Positions 8,292 to 16,355 of a stretch of DNA of 31,843 nucleotides are shown here, in pieces (the stretch's first letter is position 1; the number at the start of each line of letters is the position of its first letter). Origin of the DNA: CAYHSR01 sp043821725 (GTDB lineage Bacteria; Patescibacteriota; Patescibacteriia; Magasanikbacterales; GWA2-37-8); assembly GCA_043821725.1 (NCBI GenBank), contig JBDRCM010000027.1:1-31843 (forward strand), given 5' to 3'. Under the pieces are notes generated by a model, which saw only the letters and a list, made by a program, of their open reading frames with translations, did not search any database and was not told the DNA's origin. A program made the position numbers and the translations under genes.

Positions 8292-9575
8292 ATGAATATC
8301 TTTTTGATATCTACAAAGCGAGCGAAAATAAAGAAAAAAAATAGAATTTTAATTTCAATGTTCACGCTTTTGGCAGTGGCAGGTATGATTTTTACTCCTC
8401 TTACTGCGTCTTCTTTTGGTCTTGCTCCTTCAACCATTACCGTGAATAATTTGAGCAACAAATCAAATGCGAAAAAAACAATTAATTTGGTAAGGGCGGA
8501 AATACGAAAGAATGAAGATCGTTTTTTTAGGGTTTATGTAACAGGATCAGGAGCCAAATATATTGTCCTGCCTTCAGAAAAAGTAAAAATGGGAATAGGA
8601 GAAACAATAGTGCCTTATTATTTTTATATTAAGCCAGCATCAGCTGCAAATGGGGATTATGAGGCGAACTTATATATTGTGTCTGATGATTCCCAATCAC
8701 CTGAAAAAGCAACCGGATCCAGTGTTACAATCATTGGAGGCATTATGGCGCGCATATTTTTTACTGTAACTGACAAGCAAATATCGGAATTTATTATTGA
8801 TGAAGTATCATTTAAACCCGCAGAAGTGGGGTTACCTATTGTTTTATCGTATCACATAAAAAATACAGGCAATATTGACATTGTTTTTGATAAAATTACA
8901 TTAAACCTGATTGATTCAACTGACAGCACCAATGTATTTGATATTACAGTGCCTTCAAGCCAGATTGAGCCGTCTTCTCCTTCTGAAGAAAAAACTTTTC
9001 AGATAAATATTGATAATACTGTTGACCAAGGATCTTATACAGCAACAATTGATTTTTGGCAGAAAGGAAAAATAATTAAAAGTGCCACATTGCCTTTGGC
9101 AATTTATGCTGAAGGCACTTCATCACAATCAGCTGAAATTACTGATTTTCACGTTGGCGGAACTGATTTTTTGCCAAATGATCTGGTGACATTTGAAGGA
9201 AAAGTAAAAAACACTGGTTCAGTTGCCATTAAGCCAATACTTTTTGTTGAGCTTAAAAAAGACGATAAAACAACTGAACTTTTACGATCAGATCCAAAGA
9301 TAGTTGGAATAAACAAATTTGGAGATTTTTTGCTAAGTTACAGGCCACAGGAAAAAGGTAATTATTTAGCTAGGGCTCATTTTGAATATGGATTCAGCGA
9401 AACGAGCAAGATTACGTCTAATTTTATAGTTGCCGTGCCTATTAATTATGCTTACTATTATGCAGGCGCTGGCATTGGAGCGGTATTATTGTTTTTAATA
9501 ATTATAATGATTGTAAAAAAGAAAAAGAAAAAAAAGAATGAAAATCAGGATGAACAGGCAAAAATAAATAAATGA
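8292..9575 (+). CDS. Membrane-anchored beta-sandwich surface protein (paralogue 3 of 3, extra Ig-like domain)
   Basis: The 427-aa protein is the longest of the three paralogues. It has a basic N-terminus and signal peptide (to about residue 41), then FGLAPSTITVNN, then a first domain with GETIVPYYFYIKPASAANGDYEA. Two CARDB-like domains follow, marked by LSYHIKNTGNIDI and FEGKVKNTGSVAI. A transmembrane helix (about 385-410) and a strongly basic tail (KKKKKKKNEN) close the protein. The third domain is absent from the preceding gene, which suggests domain gain after duplication. It forms an operon with the gene 7 nt upstream and probably with the small gene downstream. Confidence 0.8.
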   Translation: MNIFLISTKRAKIKKKNRILISMFTLLAVAGMIFTPLTASSFGLAPSTITVNNLSNKSNAKKTINLVRAEIRKNEDRFFRVYVTGSGAKYIVLPSEKVKMGIGETIVPYYFYIKPASAANGDYEANLYIVSDDSQSPEKATGSSVTIIGGIMARIFFTVTDKQISEFIIDEVSFKPAEVGLPIVLSYHIKNTGNIDIVFDKITLNLIDSTDSTNVFDITVPSSQIEPSSPSEEKTFQINIDNTVDQGSYTATIDFWQKGKIIKSATLPLAIYAEGTSSQSAEITDFHVGGTDFLPNDLVTFEGKVKNTGSVAIKPILFVELKKDDKTTELLRSDPKIVGINKFGDFLLSYRPQEKGNYLARAHFEYGFSETSKITSNFIVAVPINYAYYYAGAGIGAVLLFLIIIMIVKKKKKKKNENQDEQAKINK

Positions 9576-9605
9576 TTAAAAATAATTCAATAAATTAAAA
9601 GGAAG

Positions 9606-9614
9606 GGAGGTGAT
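9606..9614 (+). promoter_or_regulatory. Perfect Shine-Dalgarno sequence before the small membrane protein
   Basis: GGAGGTGAT is fully complementary to the 16S rRNA 3' end, with 7 nt between the GGAGG core and the ATG at 9618. Nearly all other genes here start without any Shine-Dalgarno sequence, so this one stands out and implies strong initiation. Confidence 0.85.
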
Positions 9615-9617
9615 ATT

Positions 9618-9860
9618 ATGCATAAATATGTATTATCGCTTTCAGTTGTTTGGCTGGTGCTTGCTTTTGTAATTGGAGTTGTTGTTGTTTTGAAACCGGC
9701 AACTGGAGTTAAGAAAACAGCAACGCCGCCTCAAGTAACGTACATTTATATGGATCAGGACAGCAAAAAGCCCGAACCAACCACCCGCTTTTTTCATCCA
9801 AAAGTAAGAATAAAAGGCACTGGACAACAAATTCAGACATCAGTAAAAGTTAGATCTTAA
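9618..9860 (+). CDS. Small single-pass membrane protein, unknown function
   Basis: The 80-aa protein has one N-terminal hydrophobic helix (residues about 5-26, LSLSVVWLVLAFVIGVVVVL) and a short basic, Pro/Thr-rich outer segment (for example KKPEPTTRFFHPKVRIKG). I do not recognise the family. The perfect Shine-Dalgarno sequence makes the start certain. It lies 37 nt upstream of the 317-aa surface protein gene and shares its N-in/C-out topology. The two genes end at one terminator, so it may be an accessory or assembly factor for that protein (inference). Confidence 0.75.
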   Translation: MHKYVLSLSVVWLVLAFVIGVVVVLKPATGVKKTATPPQVTYIYMDQDSKKPEPTTRFFHPKVRIKGTGQQIQTSVKVRS

Positions 9861-9897
9861 CAATAAAAGGTCGACTAAAACAATAAAATAAAAAAAT

Positions 9898-10854
9898 ATG
9901 GAAGAAAGAACACAAAAATACCATTATCTGCTTGCCGCTGTTCTGGGAGTAGCCGGCTTGCTGATAATATTAATATTCGTATCTCTGCGATCGCAAACAT
10001 CAAGCGTAGACACCACAGTTGCTGTTACAAATGCGGCGCCTACTCTGTCAACAATTAATGTTGGATCAGCCGACGGCGGTTCACAGTACAATGATTCATA
10101 CACTCCAACCGCTGAAACAACTTCAACCATTTATGTGTCAGGCGTAATAACTGATACAAATGGCTGTAATGATATTACAACAGCAGGAGGGGATATGTTT
10201 ACAGTTGCGTTTTACACTAATACTGTTGGCGATGTAGCTTGCAACACTATTGGAGAAAACGAAGACACACAATGTTTTTACAAAGTTAAAACAAGCGATG
10301 GTTGCAGTTTAGGATCAACAGATGAATGCTCATCAGCCGAGGATGAAACCGTAAGCTTTGTTTGTTCGTTTGCTCTGCCTCATTATATAGATCCTGATGC
10401 TTGGACATCTAAAGTATGGGTAACAGATCAAAATTCAGGTACAGTTTCAAGCACTCAAGGATTAACAGTCACAACTTTAACAGCCTTTAATTATACAGCT
10501 GACATTGACTATGGTACAGTAGCTATAAGAGCCACTTCAACAGAACAAACAGTAAACATCATTAACACAGGCAATGATAATGATTTGGATTTGCAGATTA
10601 CTTTGCAAGCAATGGACTGCAGTGGTTCACAAAAAGATATTGAATATACTAATCAGTTTTTCAGCTTATCCAGCACAGGCATTGTTACTAGTTCTATGAC
10701 AAAAGGTGATGGTTCGGCTCAAGCTTCAGCATTGAATTTGACAAAAGGAACTGCTTCAGCTTCAACCCCAACACTTCCGGTATATTTTGGCCTAGAGGTT
10801 CCGGCAGGTGCGGCTGGTACGTGTACAGGTTCAACAACCATTACTGCCAACTAA
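9898..10854 (+). CDS. Surface protein homologous to the C-terminal part of the giant protein
   Basis: Predicted 318 residues. A cytoplasmic start (MEERTQKYHY) is followed by one transmembrane helix (about 11-31) and a Thr/Ser/Ala-rich ectodomain with eight cysteines, probably disulfide-bonded. Residues from about 45 to the end align with the last 270 residues of the giant protein at 223: similar Cys spacing, DP after the Cys cluster, and the shared end motif YFGLEVPAGAAGTCTGSTT versus WFGLEVP...AGTF. No known family recognised. The strong upstream ribosome-binding site in the operon, a good terminator after it and a low-complexity secreted composition fit an abundant structural surface protein, perhaps a cell-wall layer component; this is a guess. 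The start has an A-rich leader and no Shine-Dalgarno. Confidence 0.8.
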   Translation: MEERTQKYHYLLAAVLGVAGLLIILIFVSLRSQTSSVDTTVAVTNAAPTLSTINVGSADGGSQYNDSYTPTAETTSTIYVSGVITDTNGCNDITTAGGDMFTVAFYTNTVGDVACNTIGENEDTQCFYKVKTSDGCSLGSTDECSSAEDETVSFVCSFALPHYIDPDAWTSKVWVTDQNSGTVSSTQGLTVTTLTAFNYTADIDYGTVAIRATSTEQTVNIINTGNDNDLDLQITLQAMDCSGSQKDIEYTNQFFSLSSTGIVTSSMTKGDGSAQASALNLTKGTASASTPTLPVYFGLEVPAGAAGTCTGSTTITAN

Positions 10855-10874
10855 TCTGATATTCAGAATTTCTC

Positions 10875-10918
10875 AAAACCGTCCTGATATTTATCAGGGC
10901 GGTTTTTTTTATTTTTAA
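10875..10918 (+). terminator. Intrinsic terminator after the 317-aa surface protein gene
   Basis: AAAACCGTCCTGAT and ATCAGGGCGGTTTT form a stem of 14 bp with one G-U pair and a 3-4 nt loop, followed by a run of eight T and another T-rich stretch. It begins about 20 nt after the stop codon. Confidence 0.9.
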
Positions 10919-10921
10919 TTG

Positions 10922-10930
10922 TGGTATAAT
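10922..10930 (+). promoter_or_regulatory. Extended -10 promoter for the dockerin gene
   Basis: TGGTATAAT is a consensus extended -10 box directly after the terminator. No good -35 is visible. The leader from here to the ATG at 11046 is about 110 nt and holds an inverted repeat. Confidence 0.6.
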
Positions 10931-10940
10931 ATAGATGAAC

Positions 10941-11028
10941 GCTACGAAAAGTACGAAATTAAGTAAGAGATTTTAATAGTTTTCGTATCTTTCGCAGCTT
11001 TCGTATTTCACACACATTCGTATTTCGT
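10941..11028. repeat. 9-nt phased TTTCGTA/TACGAAA repeats in the dockerin gene leader
   Basis: Two TACGAAA-type 9-mers (10941-10958) face three TTTCGTA-type 9-mers (10981-11007), with a further TTCGTATTTCGT at 11018. The 18-nt arms 10941-10958 and 10981-10998 pair at 15 of 18 positions across a 22-nt loop. It could be a leader hairpin or a binding site; the function is unknown. Confidence 0.6.
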
Positions 11029-11045
11029 GCATAAAACGGCCATCT

Positions 11046-11687
11046 ATGGGTTTGAAAAAGCAAAGAAGGATTTTGATTTTCATTATTACATCCCTCGTAA
11101 TTATTTTTAGCACTTGTTTTTTATGCCGTGATTTTTTGTTAGCTGCAACAATAAGCACTACAGTATCAATAATAAATCCGCTTGGGCCAACCGCTTTAAT
11201 AATCGCAATTCCTGAAAAAAGAATTGCCATTCCGAGCGACGGGCGACCTCTTAACAAAGGTACTCGCTTAAAAGTCAAGATATTCGCACATGGAGCTGAT
11301 CGATCAAATCCAGCCAATATTTTATGGTCTTCCGGAGAAGTGACAAGCACTGATGAAGGAAAATATTATGGAACCGTTCTTGAGGGCTTTTCTTATGGAT
11401 ATTACGATGTAACTGCAAAAGGATATTCTCACCTTACGCGCTTGCTTAATAATGTTTATATAGGACCTAATATTAATATGGATTTTACCGAAAGCGGCAG
11501 TAATCCTATTAAATGTGGAGATATCAACTTAACTGATGGAGATAATGAAGTTAACGCTTTAGATATTTCAGTGCTAGTGAATGCATGGGGTGAAGATGAT
11601 GAGCGCGCGGATTTAAACCGTGATAATGAAGTGAATGCCATTGATATATCAAATTTGTTGGCTAATTTCAATCAGAATGGTGATTGA
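11046..11687 (+). CDS. Secreted type I dockerin protein
   Basis: The 213-aa protein has a basic N-terminus with a hydrophobic signal segment (about 9-33), a beta-rich domain (about 36-150, like a CnaB or carboxypeptidase-regulatory fold: YYGTVLEGFSYGYYDVTAKGY) and a C-terminal dockerin module (156-213). The second calcium loop is canonical: Asp189, Asn191, Asp193, Glu195, Asn197 and Asp200. The first (Asp159 to Asp173) carries a three-residue insertion. Both are followed by a helix of the form ALDIS/AIDIS. Type I dockerins bind cohesin domains in a calcium-dependent way; a cohesin-like protein is encoded by the next gene, so the two may form a surface complex. No catalytic domain is present, so this is not a classical cellulosome enzyme. 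The ATG at 11046 has no Shine-Dalgarno. Confidence 0.85.
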   Translation: MGLKKQRRILIFIITSLVIIFSTCFLCRDFLLAATISTTVSIINPLGPTALIIAIPEKRIAIPSDGRPLNKGTRLKVKIFAHGADRSNPANILWSSGEVTSTDEGKYYGTVLEGFSYGYYDVTAKGYSHLTRLLNNVYIGPNINMDFTESGSNPIKCGDINLTDGDNEVNALDISVLVNAWGEDDERADLNRDNEVNAIDISNLLANFNQNGD

Positions 11688-11752
11688 TTTATTTTATAAA
11701 GACGTTGTTTGAATTCGTACAGAGTTTAGCACTATGTCATCCTGAGCCCTTC

Positions 11753-11832
11753 ACCTGTCATCCTGAGCCCTTCGCTACGCTCGAGGATAAACTCCGCGAC
11801 CGAAGAGCTTGCCCTGAATGAAATGAAGGGAT
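11753..11832 (+). repeat. 80-bp perfect inverted repeat, right copy (family 1, plus orientation)
   Basis: This is the exact reverse complement of 5607-5686. It is preceded by a truncated GTCATCCTGAG unit at 11735-11745. It faces the 40-nt element at 11871-11910. Confidence 0.9.
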
Positions 11833-11870
11833 ACCTCTGATAATTTAAATTGATTCAAGTGAATTATTTA

Positions 11871-11910
11871 AGGGATCCTTCATCCCGACTAAGTCGGGAT
11901 TCAGAATGAC
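11871..11910 (-). repeat. Family 1 palindromic repeat, minus orientation (locus 2, right arm)
   Basis: On the minus strand it reads GTCATTCTGA, then a perfect 9+1+9 palindrome (ATCCCGACT / AGTCGGGAT, 11882-11900), then GAAGGATCCCT. It shows most clearly the family plan of constant ends around a variable palindromic core. Confidence 0.8.
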
Positions 11911-11959
11911 AAAACCATAAATTCTATATAAGTTCTTTCTAAGCTCAACATTTAAAAAA

Positions 11960-14900
11960 ATGAAAAAGAACATATTAACAACTATATTTATTGCATGCGT
12001 TGGAATAGCGCTTTTTTCTGCAACTCCGGCAAAAGCTGATCCTGCGCCGTATTTTGGCTTAACAGCCACAGAAGGCCAAGGAGCAGGAAGCGATGAATTT
12101 TATGTTGGCAGGTGTTTTGAAGTTGGAATATATTTAAATACAGGCGGGTATAACTCCAATGCGGCTGATGTTGAAATAAATTATGATAATTCTGTGGTTC
12201 AAGTTGTGCAAAATGACTGCTCAACTGAAGCCACTACAGTATATACTGACGGACTTTTTAACACATATCCTTCAGCAGGCAATGAAGTAAGTTCAACCAA
12301 ACTGCTGTTAAGCGCATATAATAATCCAGGAGTTTCCACAAACGTTTCAAACGGGCTTTACGGCCATTTTTTCCTTAAAGTTCTTACAGCGTCTTCAAGT
12401 TTTAACCTTGATTTTGAATACACTCAAGACCTTACAACAGACACAAATCTTGCTGAAACAGACGGGACAGGCGAAGACATTTTGCAATCAGTTGAGAATT
12501 TAACCCTTCAATTGCTGGATGATACTGACGATCCTGATGTCACCAGTCAATCTCCGGCGAGCGCAACAACCGGAGTGTCAATAAGCAGTAATGTGACAAT
12601 GTATCTTTATGACGCAATGGCAGGTATTAACAGCGGAACAGCAAGTGCGCGTATGAAGGAAAGTAGTGGCTCATGGCATTCCCAATCAATTTCAGCTGGT
12701 TCAGTGCAATCAACAAATGAAAATCGCTACTGGCGATATACAGGCACAATCAATCCCGATTCCAATATAAAAACAAATGGCGGATATTATGAATATGACA
12801 CTGCATATACAGTTGAAATAACAGTGTCGGATTTGGATATTCCAACCGCTCATACAATAGTTGAAGAATGGTCTTTTACAACAGAAGGCGATACTGACGC
12901 GCCATACATTGGAAATCAAAGCCCTGCTAGCGGGGCAACCAATGTGGACGCTTCAACAAATATAGTTTTTCGCCTTAAGGATTACAAGAGCAACGGAGGG
13001 GTAATACCCGGAAAAGGCGTTGATACTGGCACCATTACAATACAGGCAGATAGTACAAGCCAAGGACAAAAAAACTATACATGTGATTCGTCTCAAGTTA
13101 CATGTGATGCTTCTAACCCGAATAATGTGCTTGTAACTTTAAATCCGTCAGCTGATTACGCTGAAAATGAGCAGGTAACAATTACAGTAAATGCCAGCGA
13201 TTTAAATGGCACTCCTAATGTAATGTCAGAGGAACAATATTCTTTTACAACAGAAGATACTGTGGCGCCAACAGTAAGCAATTTTACGCCAACAGCCAAT
13301 TCAACAGGCAGTGCTTCAACAACAAACATAAGTTTCCATATAATTGATGGAGGGGCGGGCGTTGCAATTGAAACATTGCAGGTGTATGTAAATAATGATT
13401 CATATATTGCCACAGATGATGAGGTAACAGTTGGTGGAGATGCAAGTGATTATACCATTACGATTGATCCACCAACAAATTTTACTGAGGATACAGCGGT
13501 AGTCACGCGTATTTCAGTACGCGATCAAGCGCCTTCGCTTAATTATATAAGTCCGAATCCGACACTGTACACCTTTATAGTTGGATTGGGAAGTGTCACG
13601 ACAACTGTAACTACAACAATTACCGTAACAACCACAGCCGGCTGTTCGTCTTGCTGTCCAACCTGTAGTGGAGGAGGCGCTGTGTACATAAAAGTGGAAA
13701 AAGAATGCCCTGTTTGCACTTCAACAATTAAAGATGATGATGGATTTATACCAACTTGGGGCAGTGGACCAGGCACAACAAATCAAAGTTCCACTGTTTC
13801 AGCTTCTGTCTCATGCCCTCCGGCGATAGGAGGGCAGATTCAGACATTGATAAGAACCATGACTTCCACGCGCATTCTTTACGTGACCTCAACATTTAAT
13901 CTGGCGACCGGATCATGGAGTAATATATGGGTTGATTTAAAAGGAAGTATTGAAAATTTTGCGGACATCGGAATGCTGTTTGATTATGCGAAAAATGACT
14001 ATAATGCAAAAATAGAGAAGATAAACGGGAATAAACTTTCAAAATGGCGCAGTGTTATACGTATAAAAGAAACAGAGGGAGACATTGTATTTGAAGGCAC
14101 GAGTGAAGCGGAAAATAATGAAATTATTCCGCTTGTTATATATACAGAGAACAATGGTAAGCAGATTCCGCTTGTTTTTCACGTTCGTGCTGATGATTCC
14201 GGTTCATTTAAATTGAAAATTAAAAATGTTTTATCAATCGGAAAGCATAACGTTTCATATTTCAGCTTGATAAATGGCAGTGAGATAAAAGAAAGCAAGC
14301 TTGCAACTTTTTATATAGATATTGTAAAAAAATCCGAACCTGCTGGAAGTCAAGTTTCATTTTTTCAAGAGAGCCAATCAAGCATGCTTTTTCTTTTGTT
14401 ATTTGCGTTGATTTTTATCGCTTCTGTATTAACTGTGATTTTTGCTCGTTCTTTCACAAGCGGAGCAGGCATTGTGTCGTTATTTTTACTGTCAATTATC
14501 GGTATTATAATGTCCTTGCCGAATCAGCGGCAAGTGGCAGGCGAGATTGACCTTAAGATTACACAGCAGACAATAGACAAATTAACGCAAAAGCAGGAGC
14601 AGTTTGAAATTTTACGCGAACAGAGCAAAGTTAAAATAAGCGCATTAGGCGGGCTTATAAGCGATCCGCTTAATGGAACTGTTCACAAGAATTTGCTTGT
14701 GTCAGTCAGAGAACAGCAAACCAATACTGATGACAACGGAAGATTTCTGCTTAAGGATGTTTATAGCACAGACATAATTAAAATAAGCGGGACAAACCTT
14801 GACAAGCCGCTATATGTTGAAGTTGGTAATATTGAAACCAAAATTGTGCATATTAACAATAATTTGCTGAACACTCTTGCTTTGATTGAGGCCGATTACA

Positions 14901-15217
14901 AGCAAAGGAAATTTAAATCCGTTTACTCGCTTGGAGCTGATGAATTCAAGACCGTTGTTGATGAAAGTCAATTTGTTTCTGACAAAAATCGACAACTTTT
15001 GGATAGAATTAAAAAGTACGCCATTTTGGAAGGAAAATTTGAAACTTTTTATACAATGCACAAAAAATGGAAATCAAGTCGTTCCGGCCTTAGCTATACT
15101 GATGTTGTTGAGGTAAATTTTATTTATAGCGGATATAATGACAATGATGGGTCTGTACGCTTGAAAGAGCCGTGGTATTTTGTTGAAAGCAATAATGAAT
15201 GGGGATTTGTTGAGTAA
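11960..15217 (+). CDS. Cohesin-like and Ig-like multidomain membrane protein
   Basis: The 1085-aa exported protein starts with a signal peptide (1-26, ending ATPAKA). Residues about 30-190 look like a cohesin domain: FEVGIYLNTGG, then ADVEINYDNSVVQVV, then GLYGHFFLKVLTAS. Three Big_5-type Ig-like domains follow, each marked by (V/I)xxxSPASxATxV or NFTPTANSTG and a closing (W/Y)SFTTE. A Thr-rich linker and a Cys cluster (CSSCCPTC) come near residues 560-570. Another beta domain follows, then two hydrophobic helices (about 808-829 and 835-854). The C-terminal region contains a carboxypeptidase-regulatory-like fold (NGTVHKNLLVSV ... TDDNGRFLL). The protein probably spans the membrane with a long external stalk. 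The dockerin protein upstream is its likely partner. The cohesin call is by pattern only. Confidence 0.75.
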   Translation: MKKNILTTIFIACVGIALFSATPAKADPAPYFGLTATEGQGAGSDEFYVGRCFEVGIYLNTGGYNSNAADVEINYDNSVVQVVQNDCSTEATTVYTDGLFNTYPSAGNEVSSTKLLLSAYNNPGVSTNVSNGLYGHFFLKVLTASSSFNLDFEYTQDLTTDTNLAETDGTGEDILQSVENLTLQLLDDTDDPDVTSQSPASATTGVSISSNVTMYLYDAMAGINSGTASARMKESSGSWHSQSISAGSVQSTNENRYWRYTGTINPDSNIKTNGGYYEYDTAYTVEITVSDLDIPTAHTIVEEWSFTTEGDTDAPYIGNQSPASGATNVDASTNIVFRLKDYKSNGGVIPGKGVDTGTITIQADSTSQGQKNYTCDSSQVTCDASNPNNVLVTLNPSADYAENEQVTITVNASDLNGTPNVMSEEQYSFTTEDTVAPTVSNFTPTANSTGSASTTNISFHIIDGGAGVAIETLQVYVNNDSYIATDDEVTVGGDASDYTITIDPPTNFTEDTAVVTRISVRDQAPSLNYISPNPTLYTFIVGLGSVTTTVTTTITVTTTAGCSSCCPTCSGGGAVYIKVEKECPVCTSTIKDDDGFIPTWGSGPGTTNQSSTVSASVSCPPAIGGQIQTLIRTMTSTRILYVTSTFNLATGSWSNIWVDLKGSIENFADIGMLFDYAKNDYNAKIEKINGNKLSKWRSVIRIKETEGDIVFEGTSEAENNEIIPLVIYTENNGKQIPLVFHVRADDSGSFKLKIKNVLSIGKHNVSYFSLINGSEIKESKLATFYIDIVKKSEPAGSQVSFFQESQSSMLFLLLFALIFIASVLTVIFARSFTSGAGIVSLFLLSIIGIIMSLPNQRQVAGEIDLKITQQTIDKLTQKQEQFEILREQSKVKISALGGLISDPLNGTVHKNLLVSVREQQTNTDDNGRFLLKDVYSTDIIKISGTNLDKPLYVEVGNIETKIVHINNNLLNTLALIEADYKQRKFKSVYSLGADEFKTVVDESQFVSDKNRQLLDRIKKYAILEGKFETFYTMHKKWKSSRSGLSYTDVVEVNFIYSGYNDNDGSVRLKEPWYFVESNNEWGFVE

Positions 15218-15245
15218 AACAGTGAATTTGTTTAATTTTTTCATG

Positions 15246-15278
15246 CCCTCTAATTGCTTGCATTAGGGGGTTTTGTTT
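15246..15278 (+). terminator. Intrinsic terminator after the cohesin-like gene
   Basis: CCCTCTAAT (15246-15254) pairs with ATTAGGGGG (15262-15270), a 9-bp stem with one G-U pair and a 7-nt loop, followed by TTTTGTTT. Confidence 0.85.
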
Positions 15279-15286
15279 GCTAAAAT
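15278..15286 (+). promoter_or_regulatory. Putative extended -10 promoter of gapA
   Basis: TGCTAAAAT directly follows the terminator T-run and lies 42 nt before the ATG at 15328. The hexamer matches TATAAT at five of six positions. Confidence 0.5.
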
Positions 15287-15327
15287 ATCATATACAAAGT
15301 AAATTTAATAATAAAATAATGCACACT

Positions 15328-16341
15328 ATGATCAACATAGCAATCAACGGCTTTGGCCGAATTGGAAGACAGGCATTAAAGGCCGCTCTTTCCATGAAAA
15401 ATATTAAAATTTGCGCAATAAACGACCTTACTGACAATAAGACGCTTGCTCATTTGCTTAAATATGACAGCGCTTACGGGACATACGGAAAACAGGTAAG
15501 TTTTGACAGTGAAAATATAGTTGTTGACAATGAAAAAATACGTGTTTATGAAGAAAGAGATCCTTCAAAGTTGCCATGGGCTGAACATAAAATTGATGTT
15601 GTTTTGGAATGTACAGGCATATTTAGGGAGAAAAAAGACGCAATGATGCATGTTCAAGCAGGGGCAAGAAAAGTCGTGCTAAGCGCTCCGGGCAAAGGCG
15701 ATGATCCAATCCCAATGTATGTGCGGGCTGTTAATTGCGGACAGGTTGGCAGGGAAAAAGAGCTTATTATAAGCAATGCTTCATGTACCACAAACTGCAT
15801 AGCCCCAATAGTGGCTGTGATAGAAAATAAATATGGTATTGAAAAGGCAATGATGAGCACTGTTCATGGATATACTGCAGATCAAAATTTGCAGGATGGG
15901 CCACACAATGATTTAAGGCGCGCAAGAGCGGCTGCAATAAATATCATTCCAACAACAACAGGGGCGGCAAAAGCCGTTGGAAAGGTAATACCGGCAATGA
16001 ATGGCATTTTTGACGGTTTTGCAATGCGCGTTCCTGTTCCAACCGTATCTTTGGTTGATATGGTATTGCTTACAAAGGAGAATGTTGAAATAGCAAAAGT
16101 AAATGAAGCACTAAAACAAGCCGCTCAAGAGCCGGTCTTTAAAGGGGTGCTGGCTGTTACTGAAGATCCTATTGTGTCATCTGATTTTGTAGGCAGTACT
16201 TATTCATCAACAGTTGATTTGTCTCTTACAAATGTTGTGGGAGGCAATATGCTTAAAATCGTATCATGGTATGACAATGAATCCGGTTATGCCCATCGGC
16301 TTGTTGAGATGGCTGAATTGTTTGGAATGAAGGTAATTTAG
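15328..16341 (+). CDS. gapA: Glyceraldehyde-3-phosphate dehydrogenase, type I
   Basis: It oxidises and phosphorylates glyceraldehyde-3-phosphate to 1,3-bisphosphoglycerate in glycolysis. The 337-aa chain has the N-terminal Rossmann motif NGFGRIGR, the acidic residue in AINDL that favours NAD, the catalytic SNASCTTNCIAP (Cys153) and the base His180 in STVHGYTADQ. The C-terminus has SWYDNESGYAHRLVEM. ATG 15328 (MINIAINGFG) fits the family start; ATG 15319 (MHTM) is 9 nt earlier and possible. TTG 15277 overlaps the promoter and is unlikely. It heads a short operon with DUF5674 and a helical protein. Together with pgk, gpmI and eno downstream it completes lower glycolysis in this window. Confidence 0.97.
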   Translation: MINIAINGFGRIGRQALKAALSMKNIKICAINDLTDNKTLAHLLKYDSAYGTYGKQVSFDSENIVVDNEKIRVYEERDPSKLPWAEHKIDVVLECTGIFREKKDAMMHVQAGARKVVLSAPGKGDDPIPMYVRAVNCGQVGREKELIISNASCTTNCIAPIVAVIENKYGIEKAMMSTVHGYTADQNLQDGPHNDLRRARAAAINIIPTTTGAAKAVGKVIPAMNGIFDGFAMRVPVPTVSLVDMVLLTKENVEIAKVNEALKQAAQEPVFKGVLAVTEDPIVSSDFVGSTYSSTVDLSLTNVVGGNMLKIVSWYDNESGYAHRLVEMAELFGMKVI

Positions 16342-16355
16342 CATCAGTTCATTCT

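Larger units (their letters stand above)
11688..11959. other. Intergenic stretch with family 1 repeats
   Basis: The 272 nt between the dockerin and cohesin genes hold no credible reading frame. A truncated GTCATCCTGAG unit (11735-11745), the right 80-bp inverted repeat (11753-11832) and an opposite-facing 40-nt element (11871-11910) occupy most of it. No clear terminator for the dockerin gene was seen. Confidence 0.7.

Noticed and set aside
14886..15116. 76-codon plus-strand frame inside the cohesin-like gene
   Set aside because: Out-of-frame shadow of a clearly coding region without start signal or recognisable product.
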